A DNA stretch of 64,000 nucleotides from Bacillota bacterium (GTDB lineage Bacteria > Bacillota > Clostridia > Christensenellales > SZUA-584). A program made the translations under genes and the position numbers. This document shows, in pieces, positions 1 through 8,116 of the stretch; position 1 is the first letter of the stretch, and each line of letters begins with the position of its first letter. The notes under the pieces are model-generated. The model did not search any database. It had not been told where the DNA came from and was given only the letters and a program-made list of their open reading frames with translations. The stretch covers positions 70,263 through 134,262 of the forward strand of contig JAEWCC010000008.1 of assembly GCA_023390815.1 (NCBI GenBank). The letters are read 5' to 3'.

Positions 1-823
1 TCCGGTTGATCATGGAAATCGCTTCATTGTTCTTCATTTTAACATGAATTTCAATTTCCTGCCACCTTGTTTCTTCAAATTGCGCCTTAATTTTATCTTT
101 TTCTTTGTTCTTTGTCGAATCATGCATCTTTTGTTTGGCCTGTTGCCGAAGCGCATTAATCCGGTTCTTTACCGCGGAGGCAAAGCCCATGCACAGCATC
201 ATTTCTTTCACATCCTCGACGCTTTCATGGGAGAACAGCAGACGGCGCAGGGTTTCACCCATAGCCGGATCGTCCTTACGAATGATCGTCAGCTCGTCCG
301 TCCCGAAAAGCGCGCTTAGCTGCATCTTCACGTATTCTTCCGCCTCTGCCTTGTCCTCGTCGGTCAGCAGTTCCATCTTGTTGAGTGCAATGGTGCACGG
401 GATGCCATACGCGATGCAGGTGCGAATCCCGGCAACGTCCCGCGCGGACAGCGGTGCGGCAGCGGACAATAAGAACAGCGCGGCATCAATCTCCCACAGG
501 ACGCAGTCCGGCTCTCCGGGCTGTTTCTTTTCATATTCCTCAATGGCAACCTCGATACATCGGGCATCCGTTCCGGGTATATCCGCCTGCAAGACCGCTT
601 CATGGGTAGACGAAACCATGGACACCGGCATTGCGCTGCTGCCCACGATGATATTGGCGACTGTGCTTTTGCCCGCGTTGGTATCGCCCAGCACGGCAAA
701 AGTTTTTCCCTGCCGGTTTTGAACAAACGCCCGTTTCTGGTTATACTGCTCGGCGGTCTGCATGCAGCCGATCTCCGCCGCCAGGGATGTCAGTTTCATA
801 AACATATCATCAGGTTTTAACAT
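1..823 (-). CDS. Dynamin-like/TRAFAC GTPase, partial (C-terminus beyond window)
   Basis: At least 274 residues are visible from an ATG at 823; the gene runs off the left edge. The P-loop GDTNAGKST lies near residue 46, a candidate G3 motif DIPG near residue 80 and a G4-like NKME near residue 148. A charged, Lys/Glu-rich helical segment follows at the visible end. The start overlaps the stop of the upstream dynamin-like gene by 7 bp and has a GGAG ribosome site, so the two should be translationally coupled. The G domain is compact: the DIPG motif follows the G2-like Thr within about ten residues, much closer than in the partner. Known: bacterial dynamin-like proteins often come as adjacent pairs and remodel membranes or act in envelope stress or phage tolerance. 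A role here is inference; a non-dynamin GTPase remains possible. Confidence 0.75.
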   Translation of the reverse strand, partial: MLKPDDMFMKLTSLAAEIGCMQTAEQYNQKRAFVQNRQGKTFAVLGDTNAGKSTVANIIVGSSAMPVSMVSSTHEAVLQADIPGTDARCIEVAIEEYEKKQPGEPDCVLWEIDAALFLLSAAAPLSARDVAGIRTCIAYGIPCTIALNKMELLTDEDKAEAEEYVKMQLSALFGTDELTIIRKDDPAMGETLRRLLFSHESVEDVKEMMLCMGFASAVKNRINALRQQAKQKMHDSTKNKEKDKIKAQFEETRWQEIEIHVKMKNNEAISMINR

Positions 824-2688
824 ATCGTTTCGCTCCTTACTGGTATTTGTTTCAGGTTCTGTATTTGCTCCTCAATATCGCTTGTGCAGCGCTCGTTATC
901 TGCAATTCGTCTGCTCAACTCGGTTTTCAGATTCTCATACGCTTTCAGCGCATCCTGATAAACCTGCGCGTACGCGGACAGATAATACCGGGCCATACCA
1001 TCCATTCGATTAATACACTGATCGACGTACTGAATCGTTCTGTCGATACATTCGCTCGATATGTTCGCAACGATGGCTGGCAGCTGCTGCTTTACCTGCA
1101 GCACGAAGTCGGTCCGGGCCTTCCCCAGAAACAACTTATCCTTGCCCAGATAGCCTGCAATGCCGCCGACGACCAAGCCGATTGGGCCTAAGATGATGAG
1201 CCCGATGGCGGCTGCGCTGCCGCTTGTCAGCACCGCCTTTTTCGTATCCACCTTTGCATAACTCTGGCGCACCTGCGACAGAGACTCCCCAATCTTTTCA
1301 TAAACGGGATGGCTGATTGCGGCTACTTCTACGTTCCTTAAAAGCACAGCGCCGGTGAGGCGGCCATAATACCCTTCCAGCGCCTTGAGCATATGGTCGC
1401 TGGTCCAGTTTACCAACTCTCTTAAAGTCTCTGAAATCTGGTCGCTGTACCCATAATATTTTTGCGTTTGGTTTGCTAAATCGGCAGCCAGACCATCCGG
1501 CCGGTCTGTATAGCTGCTGAAATCGCTGTGGGCTTTAAAAGAGGAAACGCGAAGTTCAATAATCTTCGTCATGTCCTCCATCATTTCCTTTCGCATCCGC
1601 TCTTCATACTGTAAAAATGCCGATTTGATTGCGCCCAGACGCCCTGATTCCTTGTCCCTGATCGTATCCAACGTTCGATTGAGGTGAGGAGGCGTATTCT
1701 CCTCCAGCACCGTGAGGCTGTCCCTCAGCGTCTGTGTCTGCTGCGCCACATCCTCCTTCATGGACTGAAGTATCTGGCTCAGCAACCCGGCCATCCTGCT
1801 GCCGAGGATATATTCCTTACGCTCGCGCAGGTGCGTGAGCAGCGTCTCCCGCAGATCGTCGAACCGGCGCTTCCATCCCTCGTCCCTTCCCGCAAGATAG
1901 GCTGAACAGGAGACCAGCAGCGGGTTTTGGATATGCATCTTTTGCCGGATGCTGTCGCGGACATATTGTTCCAGTTCTTCCCGTTCCTCTTCGTCCACCC
2001 TGTCGATCATCGTCAGCAAGAATACTGCATCTTCCAAAAACCTGTCGGCGTTTTCCTTCAGGAACCGCTCAAAGCTTAGGGTATATGCCTGAGTCGCCGG
2101 AAACAATACAATCACCGAATCCGCCGTCTGTTCCAGTACCTGCTTCGTACGGGTTACGTGAAGCTCCGAATTCTCCTGTCCGGGGTTGACGCCCGGTGTA
2201 TCAATAATGCAGAGGCTGCCCAAGACGCCGTTATCAGGCAGCAGCACGCTGATCCTGCCAGCACGCTGCGCTACGGCTTCCAGTGTGGTCACTTTTTCAA
2301 GATTCTCTTTGAAATCGCTGCCCAGCGTAACGCCGCATGCCTCACAAAAGTCTCGGATATCCTGTACGTCCGTTAATCGGTATCCGCGGCCGTCCCTGAG
2401 TTCCGCCAACAATTCAGGCTGCGGCAGCGGCATGTTCTGTATATAGGTGGGAACGGCCGTGGTTGCCATGATGCCAGTTTTGAGGCAATCATATCCGCAC
2501 AGCGCGTTGATCAACGTACTTTTTCCGGAGCTGAAATCACCGATGACCGCGAGGTACAGCCGCTTGTCTGCGTACTTCGCCGCGATAAAATCTCTTTGCT
2601 GTTTGAGCTTTTCCAGTGTTTCGGGCTTCCACGAGAACTCGTTGAAAAGCCTGTCAACATATTGGATGCTGCTTTCTATCTGATTCAT
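817..2688 (-). CDS. Dynamin-like GTPase with C-terminal membrane hairpin
   Basis: 623 residues. The G1 motif GDFSSGKST is near residue 50, G2 Thr in MATTAVPT near 75, G3 DTPG near 164 and G4-like TMIDRVDE near 226. A long helical stalk follows, then a hydrophobic hairpin near residues 488-517 (IGLIILGPIGLVVGGIAGYLG) that would insert into or touch the membrane, then a further helical tail. This order of G domain, stalk, membrane paddle and stalk is typical of bacterial dynamin-like proteins, which bind GTP, self-assemble on the inner membrane face and fuse or stabilise membranes. The start is ATG at 2688 with an AAGGG site; a consensus-like promoter lies at 2761-2789. It is followed directly by a second GTPase gene. 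The substrate membrane and physiological role cannot be read from sequence. Confidence 0.85.
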   Translation of the reverse strand: MNQIESSIQYVDRLFNEFSWKPETLEKLKQQRDFIAAKYADKRLYLAVIGDFSSGKSTLINALCGYDCLKTGIMATTAVPTYIQNMPLPQPELLAELRDGRGYRLTDVQDIRDFCEACGVTLGSDFKENLEKVTTLEAVAQRAGRISVLLPDNGVLGSLCIIDTPGVNPGQENSELHVTRTKQVLEQTADSVIVLFPATQAYTLSFERFLKENADRFLEDAVFLLTMIDRVDEEEREELEQYVRDSIRQKMHIQNPLLVSCSAYLAGRDEGWKRRFDDLRETLLTHLRERKEYILGSRMAGLLSQILQSMKEDVAQQTQTLRDSLTVLEENTPPHLNRTLDTIRDKESGRLGAIKSAFLQYEERMRKEMMEDMTKIIELRVSSFKAHSDFSSYTDRPDGLAADLANQTQKYYGYSDQISETLRELVNWTSDHMLKALEGYYGRLTGAVLLRNVEVAAISHPVYEKIGESLSQVRQSYAKVDTKKAVLTSGSAAAIGLIILGPIGLVVGGIAGYLGKDKLFLGKARTDFVLQVKQQLPAIVANISSECIDRTIQYVDQCINRMDGMARYYLSAYAQVYQDALKAYENLKTELSRRIADNERCTSDIEEQIQNLKQIPVRSETIC

Positions 2689-2760
2689 TCGATAACCCTT
2701 TATTCAGCCTTGAAAATGACGGCAGCTCAATCCGTTTTTCACTTATTTCCCTTAATAATA

Positions 2761-2789
2761 AATATATTATCATTTAAAGTAAATATCAA
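2761..2789 (-). promoter_or_regulatory. Sigma-A type promoter of the dynamin pair
   Basis: On the minus strand TTGATA (2784-2789) and TATATT (2761-2766) are separated by 17 bp in very A+T-rich DNA, about 70 bp upstream of the ATG at 2688. The match to the -35/-10 consensus is good. Assignment is from sequence alone. Confidence 0.55.
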
Positions 2790-2804
2790 TTACGACTATA
2801 TCGA

Positions 2805-2864
2805 TTATCCGGGTCCCTTTTGAGGATGTTCCCCTTTAACCCGTATACAGTCCATACTCTTCAT
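2805..2864 (-). CDS. Possible 19-residue small ORF
   Basis: An ATG at 2864 follows an unusually strong ribosome site, AAAAGGAGGTGATG, with about 9 nt spacing, and reads 19 codons to a TAA. The peptide begins MKSMDCIRV and is basic and hydrophilic, with one Cys and no membrane segment. It lies just upstream of the dynamin promoter on the same strand. It could be a leader peptide, a small protein or chance. The ribosome site is the only real evidence; I do not recognise a family. Confidence 0.3.
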   Translation of the reverse strand: MKSMDCIRVKGEHPQKGPG

Positions 2865-2994
2865 GGTTCATCACCTCCTTTTATTGCTTCCATCATATCA
2901 TGATGGCAAGCAATACCATGACAAACTGCATTTTCGGTATTTGAAAGCGCAGTTTTATTCGGGCAAAGGCAACCGTGAAGAGATTTCTGTATAT

Positions 2995-3032
2995 AAAAAA
3001 GTCACTCAGAACAATCATTCGAGTGACTTTTT
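2995..3032. terminator. Bidirectional rho-independent terminator
   Basis: The 7-bp stem GTCACTC/GAGTGAC (3001-3007 with 3021-3027) is preceded by six A and followed by five T, so it can terminate transcription from either side. Confidence 0.6.
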
Positions 3033-3100
3033 ACGATTTTGCCCGGAACCTTTCCTGAACGAAAGCGCCCTGCGTTGCCGATTCGTTAATGCCTAGCACA

Positions 3101-3127
3101 AGAAAACAGCCGAGTTAATCGGCTGCT
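3101..3127 (-). terminator. Rho-independent terminator of the GlsB-type gene
   Basis: The stem CAGCCGA/TCGGCTG with a 5-nt loop is followed on the minus strand by TTTTCTTG. It lies about 65 bp beyond the stop codon at 3191. Confidence 0.6.
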
Positions 3128-3190
3128 TTCCGTACTAACAAATAGATTACGGTTGGGTATGGCGAAGCACTGCTTCATTCCCCATGCTTT

Positions 3191-3469
3191 TTAATGGTTT
3201 TCATGATTTCTAACCGTACCTCTGCGGATAAGGTTAATAATTGCCAGCAGAATAACAGAACCCAGAAGCGCCACAAGAAAACTGGTGATATTAAAACCGG
3301 TTACGTCAGCCGGCGCGCCGATGAGGTTCATGATCAATCCGCCAATGAATGCCCCGATGATGCCTACGATAATATTCGCAAAGGCGCCCATGGAAGGGTT
3401 GTTCTTCATGATAATGCTGGCTACCCATCCGGCGAGGGCACCTAAAACGATCCACGATATTATACCCAT
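3191..3469 (-). CDS. GlsB/YeaQ/YmgE-family small membrane protein (transglycosylase-associated)
   Basis: 92 residues and almost entirely membrane-embedded, with three hydrophobic glycine-rich helices near residues 3-20, 27-47 and 57-80. The opening MGIISWIVLGALAGWVASII and the following GAFIGGLI segment are typical of the family. The start at 3469 is chosen because AGGAGG lies just upstream; a longer in-frame reading to 3601 has no ribosome site and an untypical N-terminus. Members are often stress-induced, for example in the general stress response of Gram-positives; their biochemical role is unknown despite the family name. It stands alone with its own terminators. Confidence 0.85.
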   Translation of the reverse strand: MGIISWIVLGALAGWVASIIMKNNPSMGAFANIIVGIIGAFIGGLIMNLIGAPADVTGFNITSFLVALLGSVILLAIINLIRRGTVRNHENH

Positions 3470-3547
3470 CGAATTCTCCTCCTTTGTTTTAAGTTTATTA
3501 TTCGCATAAAATTTCGACTTATGCGGTATAAAAAAGACGCCATCAGG

Positions 3548-3575
3548 ACACAAGGCTGTCAATGTTGCCTTGTGT
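3548..3575 (-). terminator. Perfect inverted repeat between the glg operon and the GlsB-type gene
   Basis: The 9-bp arms ACACAAGGC/GCCTTGTGT (3548-3556 and 3567-3575) are separated by 10 nt. On the minus strand a T6 tract follows about 11 nt after the stem, so it may act as a weak terminator for the glycogen operon, or lie in the leader of the downstream gene. The displaced T tract makes this uncertain. Confidence 0.4.
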
Positions 3576-3621
3576 TGTTCTAAAAGCACAGACCTGAACA
3601 CAGAATTGAATATTGAATTTT

Positions 3622-5616
3622 TTACATTTTAAATAAAATCACACCATACGGCTTCATGTCAATTTCCACGAGCGCGTCTTTTAAAACGAGACGTGCATCC
3701 GTCAGCAGGCAATGAGTCTCGCCGCAAAGCTTATTGCGCAAAAGGCGGCTGTCTTCCTCCGAAATGAGTTGTTGGTGGCTTAAAAAATCGAAAACAATGC
3801 GGCGCGGCTGATCGGATCGGTTGACGGCCATGAAGTATATGTCGTTCTGTGCGGGCTTGTCAAAAACATCCCTGTCATTGAGCACATAGCGCAATATACC
3901 GAAACAGTCTTCATGCGGCGCAAAAAACGCGGTCTTACCGGTTCGCAGCGCATGGGCTTCGTCCCGGATGCGCGACAGCTTGCGGTAGTAATCGGTGACA
4001 TCGCCTTCGCCGGGTTCAAACGGCGCGCGGTTAAACGGATCGAAAAAGCCCTGCATCCCTTTTTCGTCCCCGTAATATACGCATGGCGAGCCCGGCAAAG
4101 AGAACTGCAACGCGGCTGCCAGCCGCTGAAGCGCCGCGCCTTTTTGATTCTGCGCCGCGCTGATAAAGAACGTCGCCTGCTGCTCGCGCGAGAGCTTACG
4201 CGCGTCGATCGAAACGCTGAGTGCCGTACGCAGCCGCTCCACGTCGTGCGACGACAGCAGGTTCATCAGCGCGTAGTACATCGGCTTGGGGTAGTTTACA
4301 GCCTGGGCGGTTAAAAAGCGCTGAAGCGAAAACGCATCTCGCTTCCCCGTGAGGAAACCGATTACGGCACTGCGCAGCGGGTAATTCATCACGGAATCGA
4401 GCGAGCGGCCCAGCGCAAATGCGCGTTTGGAGCCGTAGCTGTATTTGGTGGTTGCATCCTCCCATACCTCGCCGATGAGCGCCGCGTCGCCATTGACCTG
4501 CTTGACCGCATCGCGCATCATGGTAATCACGTCATCGGGCAGTTCATCGGCCACGTCGAGCCGGTAGCCGGATGCCCCGCAGCGAAGCCAGTGCTTCATC
4601 ACGCTGTCATCGCCCTGAATGATGAAGTTCTGCCATTCGGGATTATGCTCGTTCACCTCGGGCAGCGTCTCAAACCCCCACCAGGACTGATATTTTTCAG
4701 GGTACTTTTCAAACGTGTACCACGGATAGTAGGGCGACTCCTGGCTGCGGGATGCGCCTCCTTCGCCGTATGCGCCTTCGCGGTTGAAATACACACTGTC
4801 CGAGCCGGTATGCGAGAACACGCCGTCGAGGATCACGCGGATGCCCAGCGCGGCAGCCTTTTCGCACAGCGAGCGCAAATCTTCTTCGCTGCCCAGCACC
4901 GGGTCGACTCTCCTGTAGTCCGCAGTGTTGTAGCGGTGGTTGGACGCCGCCTCGAATATGGGGTTCAAATAGATCGCGCCTGCGCCGAGGCTCTTGATGT
5001 ACGCCAGTGAATTTTCGATCCCCTTGAGCGTACCGCCGAAATAATCGCACGGGTCGTACGATTTCTCCCCCGGCAGGGGCTTGTAAAGCGGTTTTTCAGA
5101 CCAGCGCTCGTGGTAAACCGCCTTGCGTCCTTTGGCATGGTGATATGCGATGCCGCGCTGCGCGGTATCATCGTCGGAGCGCGCGAAACGGTCCGGGAAT
5201 ATCTGATAGATGACGGCGTTTTTCAGCCAATCGGGCGTATCAAAGGCGGCATCGTAAACGGTGAGTTGGAACGCCGGCGGCGGCTCGGTGTATGCGCAGC
5301 CGATCCCCGCCGTCTGTCCGCCCTCCGCGCCGTAGTAGAAAATATGGCCTTCCACATTGATATGGAAATAGTACCAATAGACGTCGGGCTTTTGCGGCGC
5401 GCTGATGGTTACACTATACAGGCCGCCTTCGACGTTCATCGGGTAATCCTGCCGGAAACCCTCACTGAGCAGGGTGACGTATACGCCCCCTACCCCGCTC
5501 AGCCGCGTACGAAAGCGCAGCGTGACGCTTTGCCCCGGCTTCACCGCCTCTGCGGGATCGCGATAGGCGGGCGAAGCCGAGTCGTGCAGCATTTCGTTTT
5601 TATAATTGATCAGCAT
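3622..5616 (-). CDS. GH13 alpha-amylase family glycoside hydrolase (neopullulanase/cyclomaltodextrinase-like)
   Basis: 664 residues with no signal peptide, so probably cytoplasmic. An N-terminal beta-sandwich (about 1-120) precedes the GH13 barrel, which opens with AVIYQIFPDRFARS. The four conserved regions are visible: DGVFSHTG, GYRLDVADEL (nucleophile Asp), LIGEVWED (acid/base Glu) and LLSSHDVER (third Asp). Known members with this layout hydrolyse alpha-1,4 links in maltodextrins, cyclodextrins or pullulan. Last gene of the glycogen operon and 16 bp after glgP, it probably trims limit dextrins left by the phosphorylase. The ATG at 5616 is preferred over upstream in-frame codons because those lie inside glgP. 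Exact subfamily needs a tree. Confidence 0.88.
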   Translation of the reverse strand: MLINYKNEMLHDSASPAYRDPAEAVKPGQSVTLRFRTRLSGVGGVYVTLLSEGFRQDYPMNVEGGLYSVTISAPQKPDVYWYYFHINVEGHIFYYGAEGGQTAGIGCAYTEPPPAFQLTVYDAAFDTPDWLKNAVIYQIFPDRFARSDDDTAQRGIAYHHAKGRKAVYHERWSEKPLYKPLPGEKSYDPCDYFGGTLKGIENSLAYIKSLGAGAIYLNPIFEAASNHRYNTADYRRVDPVLGSEEDLRSLCEKAAALGIRVILDGVFSHTGSDSVYFNREGAYGEGGASRSQESPYYPWYTFEKYPEKYQSWWGFETLPEVNEHNPEWQNFIIQGDDSVMKHWLRCGASGYRLDVADELPDDVITMMRDAVKQVNGDAALIGEVWEDATTKYSYGSKRAFALGRSLDSVMNYPLRSAVIGFLTGKRDAFSLQRFLTAQAVNYPKPMYYALMNLLSSHDVERLRTALSVSIDARKLSREQQATFFISAAQNQKGAALQRLAAALQFSLPGSPCVYYGDEKGMQGFFDPFNRAPFEPGEGDVTDYYRKLSRIRDEAHALRTGKTAFFAPHEDCFGILRYVLNDRDVFDKPAQNDIYFMAVNRSDQPRRIVFDFLSHQQLISEEDSRLLRNKLCGETHCLLTDARLVLKDALVEIDMKPYGVILFKM

Positions 5617-5632
5617 AGCCCCCGCCTTTCGG

Positions 5633-8083
5633 TCAAACGGGCTCAAGGCCCCAGATCTGCCGGTTGTACTCCTCCACCGTCCGGTCTGCACTGAAAAAGC
5701 CCGCGCAGGCTGTATTGGCAGCCGATTTTTTCACCCAGCCCTCCGCATCGGCATAAGCGCTGAGCACCGCAGCGAACGCCTGATCATACGCGTCGAAATC
5801 GTACAGCAGAAAGTATTTATCCGCACGGTCGTAATCGCCCATGAGCAGCGAGTTGTATATGCCGCGGAACAGCTCCTTATCCGCTACGGGTAAAGTGCCA
5901 TCCACTAGGCGGGATACCGCCATGCGGATATGCACCTTATTGTTAAAGTAATCGAGCGGATGGTAGGAGCCGTCCGCTTCCATTTTCGCGATCTCCTCCG
6001 AGTGCGCCCCAAAAATGAATATGTTCTCCGGCCCGACCTGCTCCAGCATTTCCACATTGGCGCCGTCCAGCGTACCGAGCGTCACGGCGCCGCCCAGCAT
6101 AAACTTCATGTTCCCCGTGCCGGAAGCCTCGCGCCCCGCCGTGGAAAGCTGCTCACTGATCTCCGTCGCGGGGATCAGCCGCTCCGCGAGCGATACATTG
6201 TAATTCTCCAGAAATACGACTTTGATTTTGTCCTTTGTGCGCGGATCGTTGTTGACGAGCGCTCCCACCGCGTTGATGAGCCGGATGATATTCTTGGCCT
6301 TTTGATATCCCGGCGAAGCCTTGGCGGCAAACAGGAATACGACGGGTTGGGGCAGTGAAAACGACGGCTCTTCCGTCATGCGGTTGTAAAGATGCAGGAT
6401 ATGAAGCACCTTTAACAGCTGCCGCTTGTATTCGTGCAGCCGTTTGGCCTGCGTGTCGAAGACCCAATCCGGGCTTAGTTCCACGCCCTGCGTGGCATAG
6501 ACGTACTCCGCGAGCCGCCGCTTATTTTCCCGCTTAACCTCGGCGAATTGAGCCAGAAACTTTTTATTGCCGAGGTGTTTTTTGAGCTTTTCCAGCTCGC
6601 TCCAGTCACGTAAAAAGCCGTGGCCGATATGGTCGCCAATGAGTTCCGCGAGCGCCGGATTCGCCGAAGCGAGCCAGCGCCTCGGCGTGATGCCGTTGGT
6701 GATCGCGAGGAATTTCTGCGGCGTGATCGCGTAAAAATCGCGGAACGTCTTGGTTTTGAGGATATCGCCGTGAAGCTGCGAAACGCCGTTGACGTGCGCA
6801 CAGACCGCGATGCAAAGATTCGCCATGCGAATCTCGTCGTATGCGATGATGGACAGCTTCGATATCCGGTCCCAGTCTCCTGAAAACCGCTTCCAAAGCT
6901 GCTCGCTGAACTTATCGTTGATCGTTTTGACGATGGAATAGATGCGCGGCAACAGCGATTTGAACAGCTGTTCGGGCCACGCCTCCAGCGCCTCCTGCAT
7001 TACCGTGTGGTTGGTATAGTTGAATACACGGCTGACGATGCCGTATGCGTCGTCCCAGCCCATATGCTCCTCGTCCAGCAGGATGCGCATCAGTTCGGGG
7101 ATCGCGAGCGTGGGGTGCGTATCGTTGATCTGCATCACCACCTTGTCGGGCAGGGTGCGCAGATCGCCATAGCGCCGTTTGTGATCACGCACGATGTACT
7201 GCACCGTCGCAGAGGCGAGGAAATAGAACTGTTTTAACCGGAGCATCCGCCCTGCGATGTGGTCGTCTTCCGGGTAAAGCACCTTCGATATGGATTCAGC
7301 CAGTTCCTTTTGCTGGATCATACAGGCATAATCGCCTTTGTTGAACGACTGCAGGTCGAACGTAGCCGGACATTCCGAGCGCCACAGCCGCAATGTGGCG
7401 GGCATGCGCGACTCGTACCCCATCACGGGCATATCGTAGGGAATCGCCGCCACCGCCTGATAGTCCCGGTGGACCACGCGCAGTCCGTCCTTGGTCCAGA
7501 TCTCATCGACTGTGCCGCCGTAGTGGACCTCCACCATCTCGCCGGGCCGTTCAATCTCCCATACGTCGCCGAGTTGCGTCCAGTCGTCCGGCACTTCCAC
7601 CTGCGCGCCGTCCACGATGCGCTGGCGGAATATGCCGTACTCGTAGCGGATGCCGCAGCCGGTTGCGGGCAGATCGAGCGTAGAGAGTGAGTCGAGCAGG
7701 CACGCGGCCAGACGGCCGAGGCCGCCGTTACCGAGGCCCGCTTCGTTTTCCTCAGCCTCCAGCTTCTCCAGCGGGTAGCCAATCTCGCGCAGCGCTTCGC
7801 GATATTCGTCAAGCGCGCCGAGGTTGATCATATTATTGACAAGCGCGCGGCCCATCAGGAACTCAGCCGAGAGATAGTAGAGCCGCTTGAGCCCCTTTTT
7901 CTCGGCCTCTTCATTGCCGCTCACCCATTGCTCCACGATGCGGTTGCGCACGCACAGCGCCACCGCCTGAAACATTTCCTCATCCGAGGCGCTTTCGAGC
8001 GTTCGTCCGTAGTACCGCGTGAGCTTGCCTTCGATATCCTCTTTAATGCGCCTTGCGCTTTCGCGTTTGATTTCGGTTGCCAA
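5633..8083 (-). CDS. glgP: Glycogen/maltodextrin phosphorylase
   Basis: 816 residues, the usual length for GT35. It removes glucose from alpha-1,4-glucan ends as glucose-1-phosphate, using pyridoxal phosphate. Visible family motifs include the N-terminal LYYLSAEFLMGRAL and NGGLGRLAACLLDS segments, and the PLP-site stretch EASGTGNMKFMLGGAVTLGT near residue 650, whose Lys carries PLP. The start is TTG at 8083, chosen because GGAGG sits about 8 nt upstream and no in-frame ATG precedes it. It lies 33 bp after glgA and 16 bp before the amylase gene, so synthesis and breakdown genes are co-transcribed. Confidence 0.96.
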   Translation of the reverse strand: MATEIKRESARRIKEDIEGKLTRYYGRTLESASDEEMFQAVALCVRNRIVEQWVSGNEEAEKKGLKRLYYLSAEFLMGRALVNNMINLGALDEYREALREIGYPLEKLEAEENEAGLGNGGLGRLAACLLDSLSTLDLPATGCGIRYEYGIFRQRIVDGAQVEVPDDWTQLGDVWEIERPGEMVEVHYGGTVDEIWTKDGLRVVHRDYQAVAAIPYDMPVMGYESRMPATLRLWRSECPATFDLQSFNKGDYACMIQQKELAESISKVLYPEDDHIAGRMLRLKQFYFLASATVQYIVRDHKRRYGDLRTLPDKVVMQINDTHPTLAIPELMRILLDEEHMGWDDAYGIVSRVFNYTNHTVMQEALEAWPEQLFKSLLPRIYSIVKTINDKFSEQLWKRFSGDWDRISKLSIIAYDEIRMANLCIAVCAHVNGVSQLHGDILKTKTFRDFYAITPQKFLAITNGITPRRWLASANPALAELIGDHIGHGFLRDWSELEKLKKHLGNKKFLAQFAEVKRENKRRLAEYVYATQGVELSPDWVFDTQAKRLHEYKRQLLKVLHILHLYNRMTEEPSFSLPQPVVFLFAAKASPGYQKAKNIIRLINAVGALVNNDPRTKDKIKVVFLENYNVSLAERLIPATEISEQLSTAGREASGTGNMKFMLGGAVTLGTLDGANVEMLEQVGPENIFIFGAHSEEIAKMEADGSYHPLDYFNNKVHIRMAVSRLVDGTLPVADKELFRGIYNSLLMGDYDRADKYFLLYDFDAYDQAFAAVLSAYADAEGWVKKSAANTACAGFFSADRTVEEYNRQIWGLEPV

Positions 8084-8116
8084 ATCGGTCCTCCGTCAAA
8101 TTCTTTTGCTGTTATT

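Larger units (their letters stand above)
2689..3190. other. Intergenic region with promoter, small ORF and two terminators
   Basis: About 500 bp between the dynamin pair and the GlsB-type gene. It contains an A+T-rich promoter for the dynamin genes, a 19-codon ORF behind a strong ribosome site, and two rho-independent hairpins next to the GlsB-type gene. Each is listed separately. I see no tRNA or conserved RNA fold here. Confidence 0.5.
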
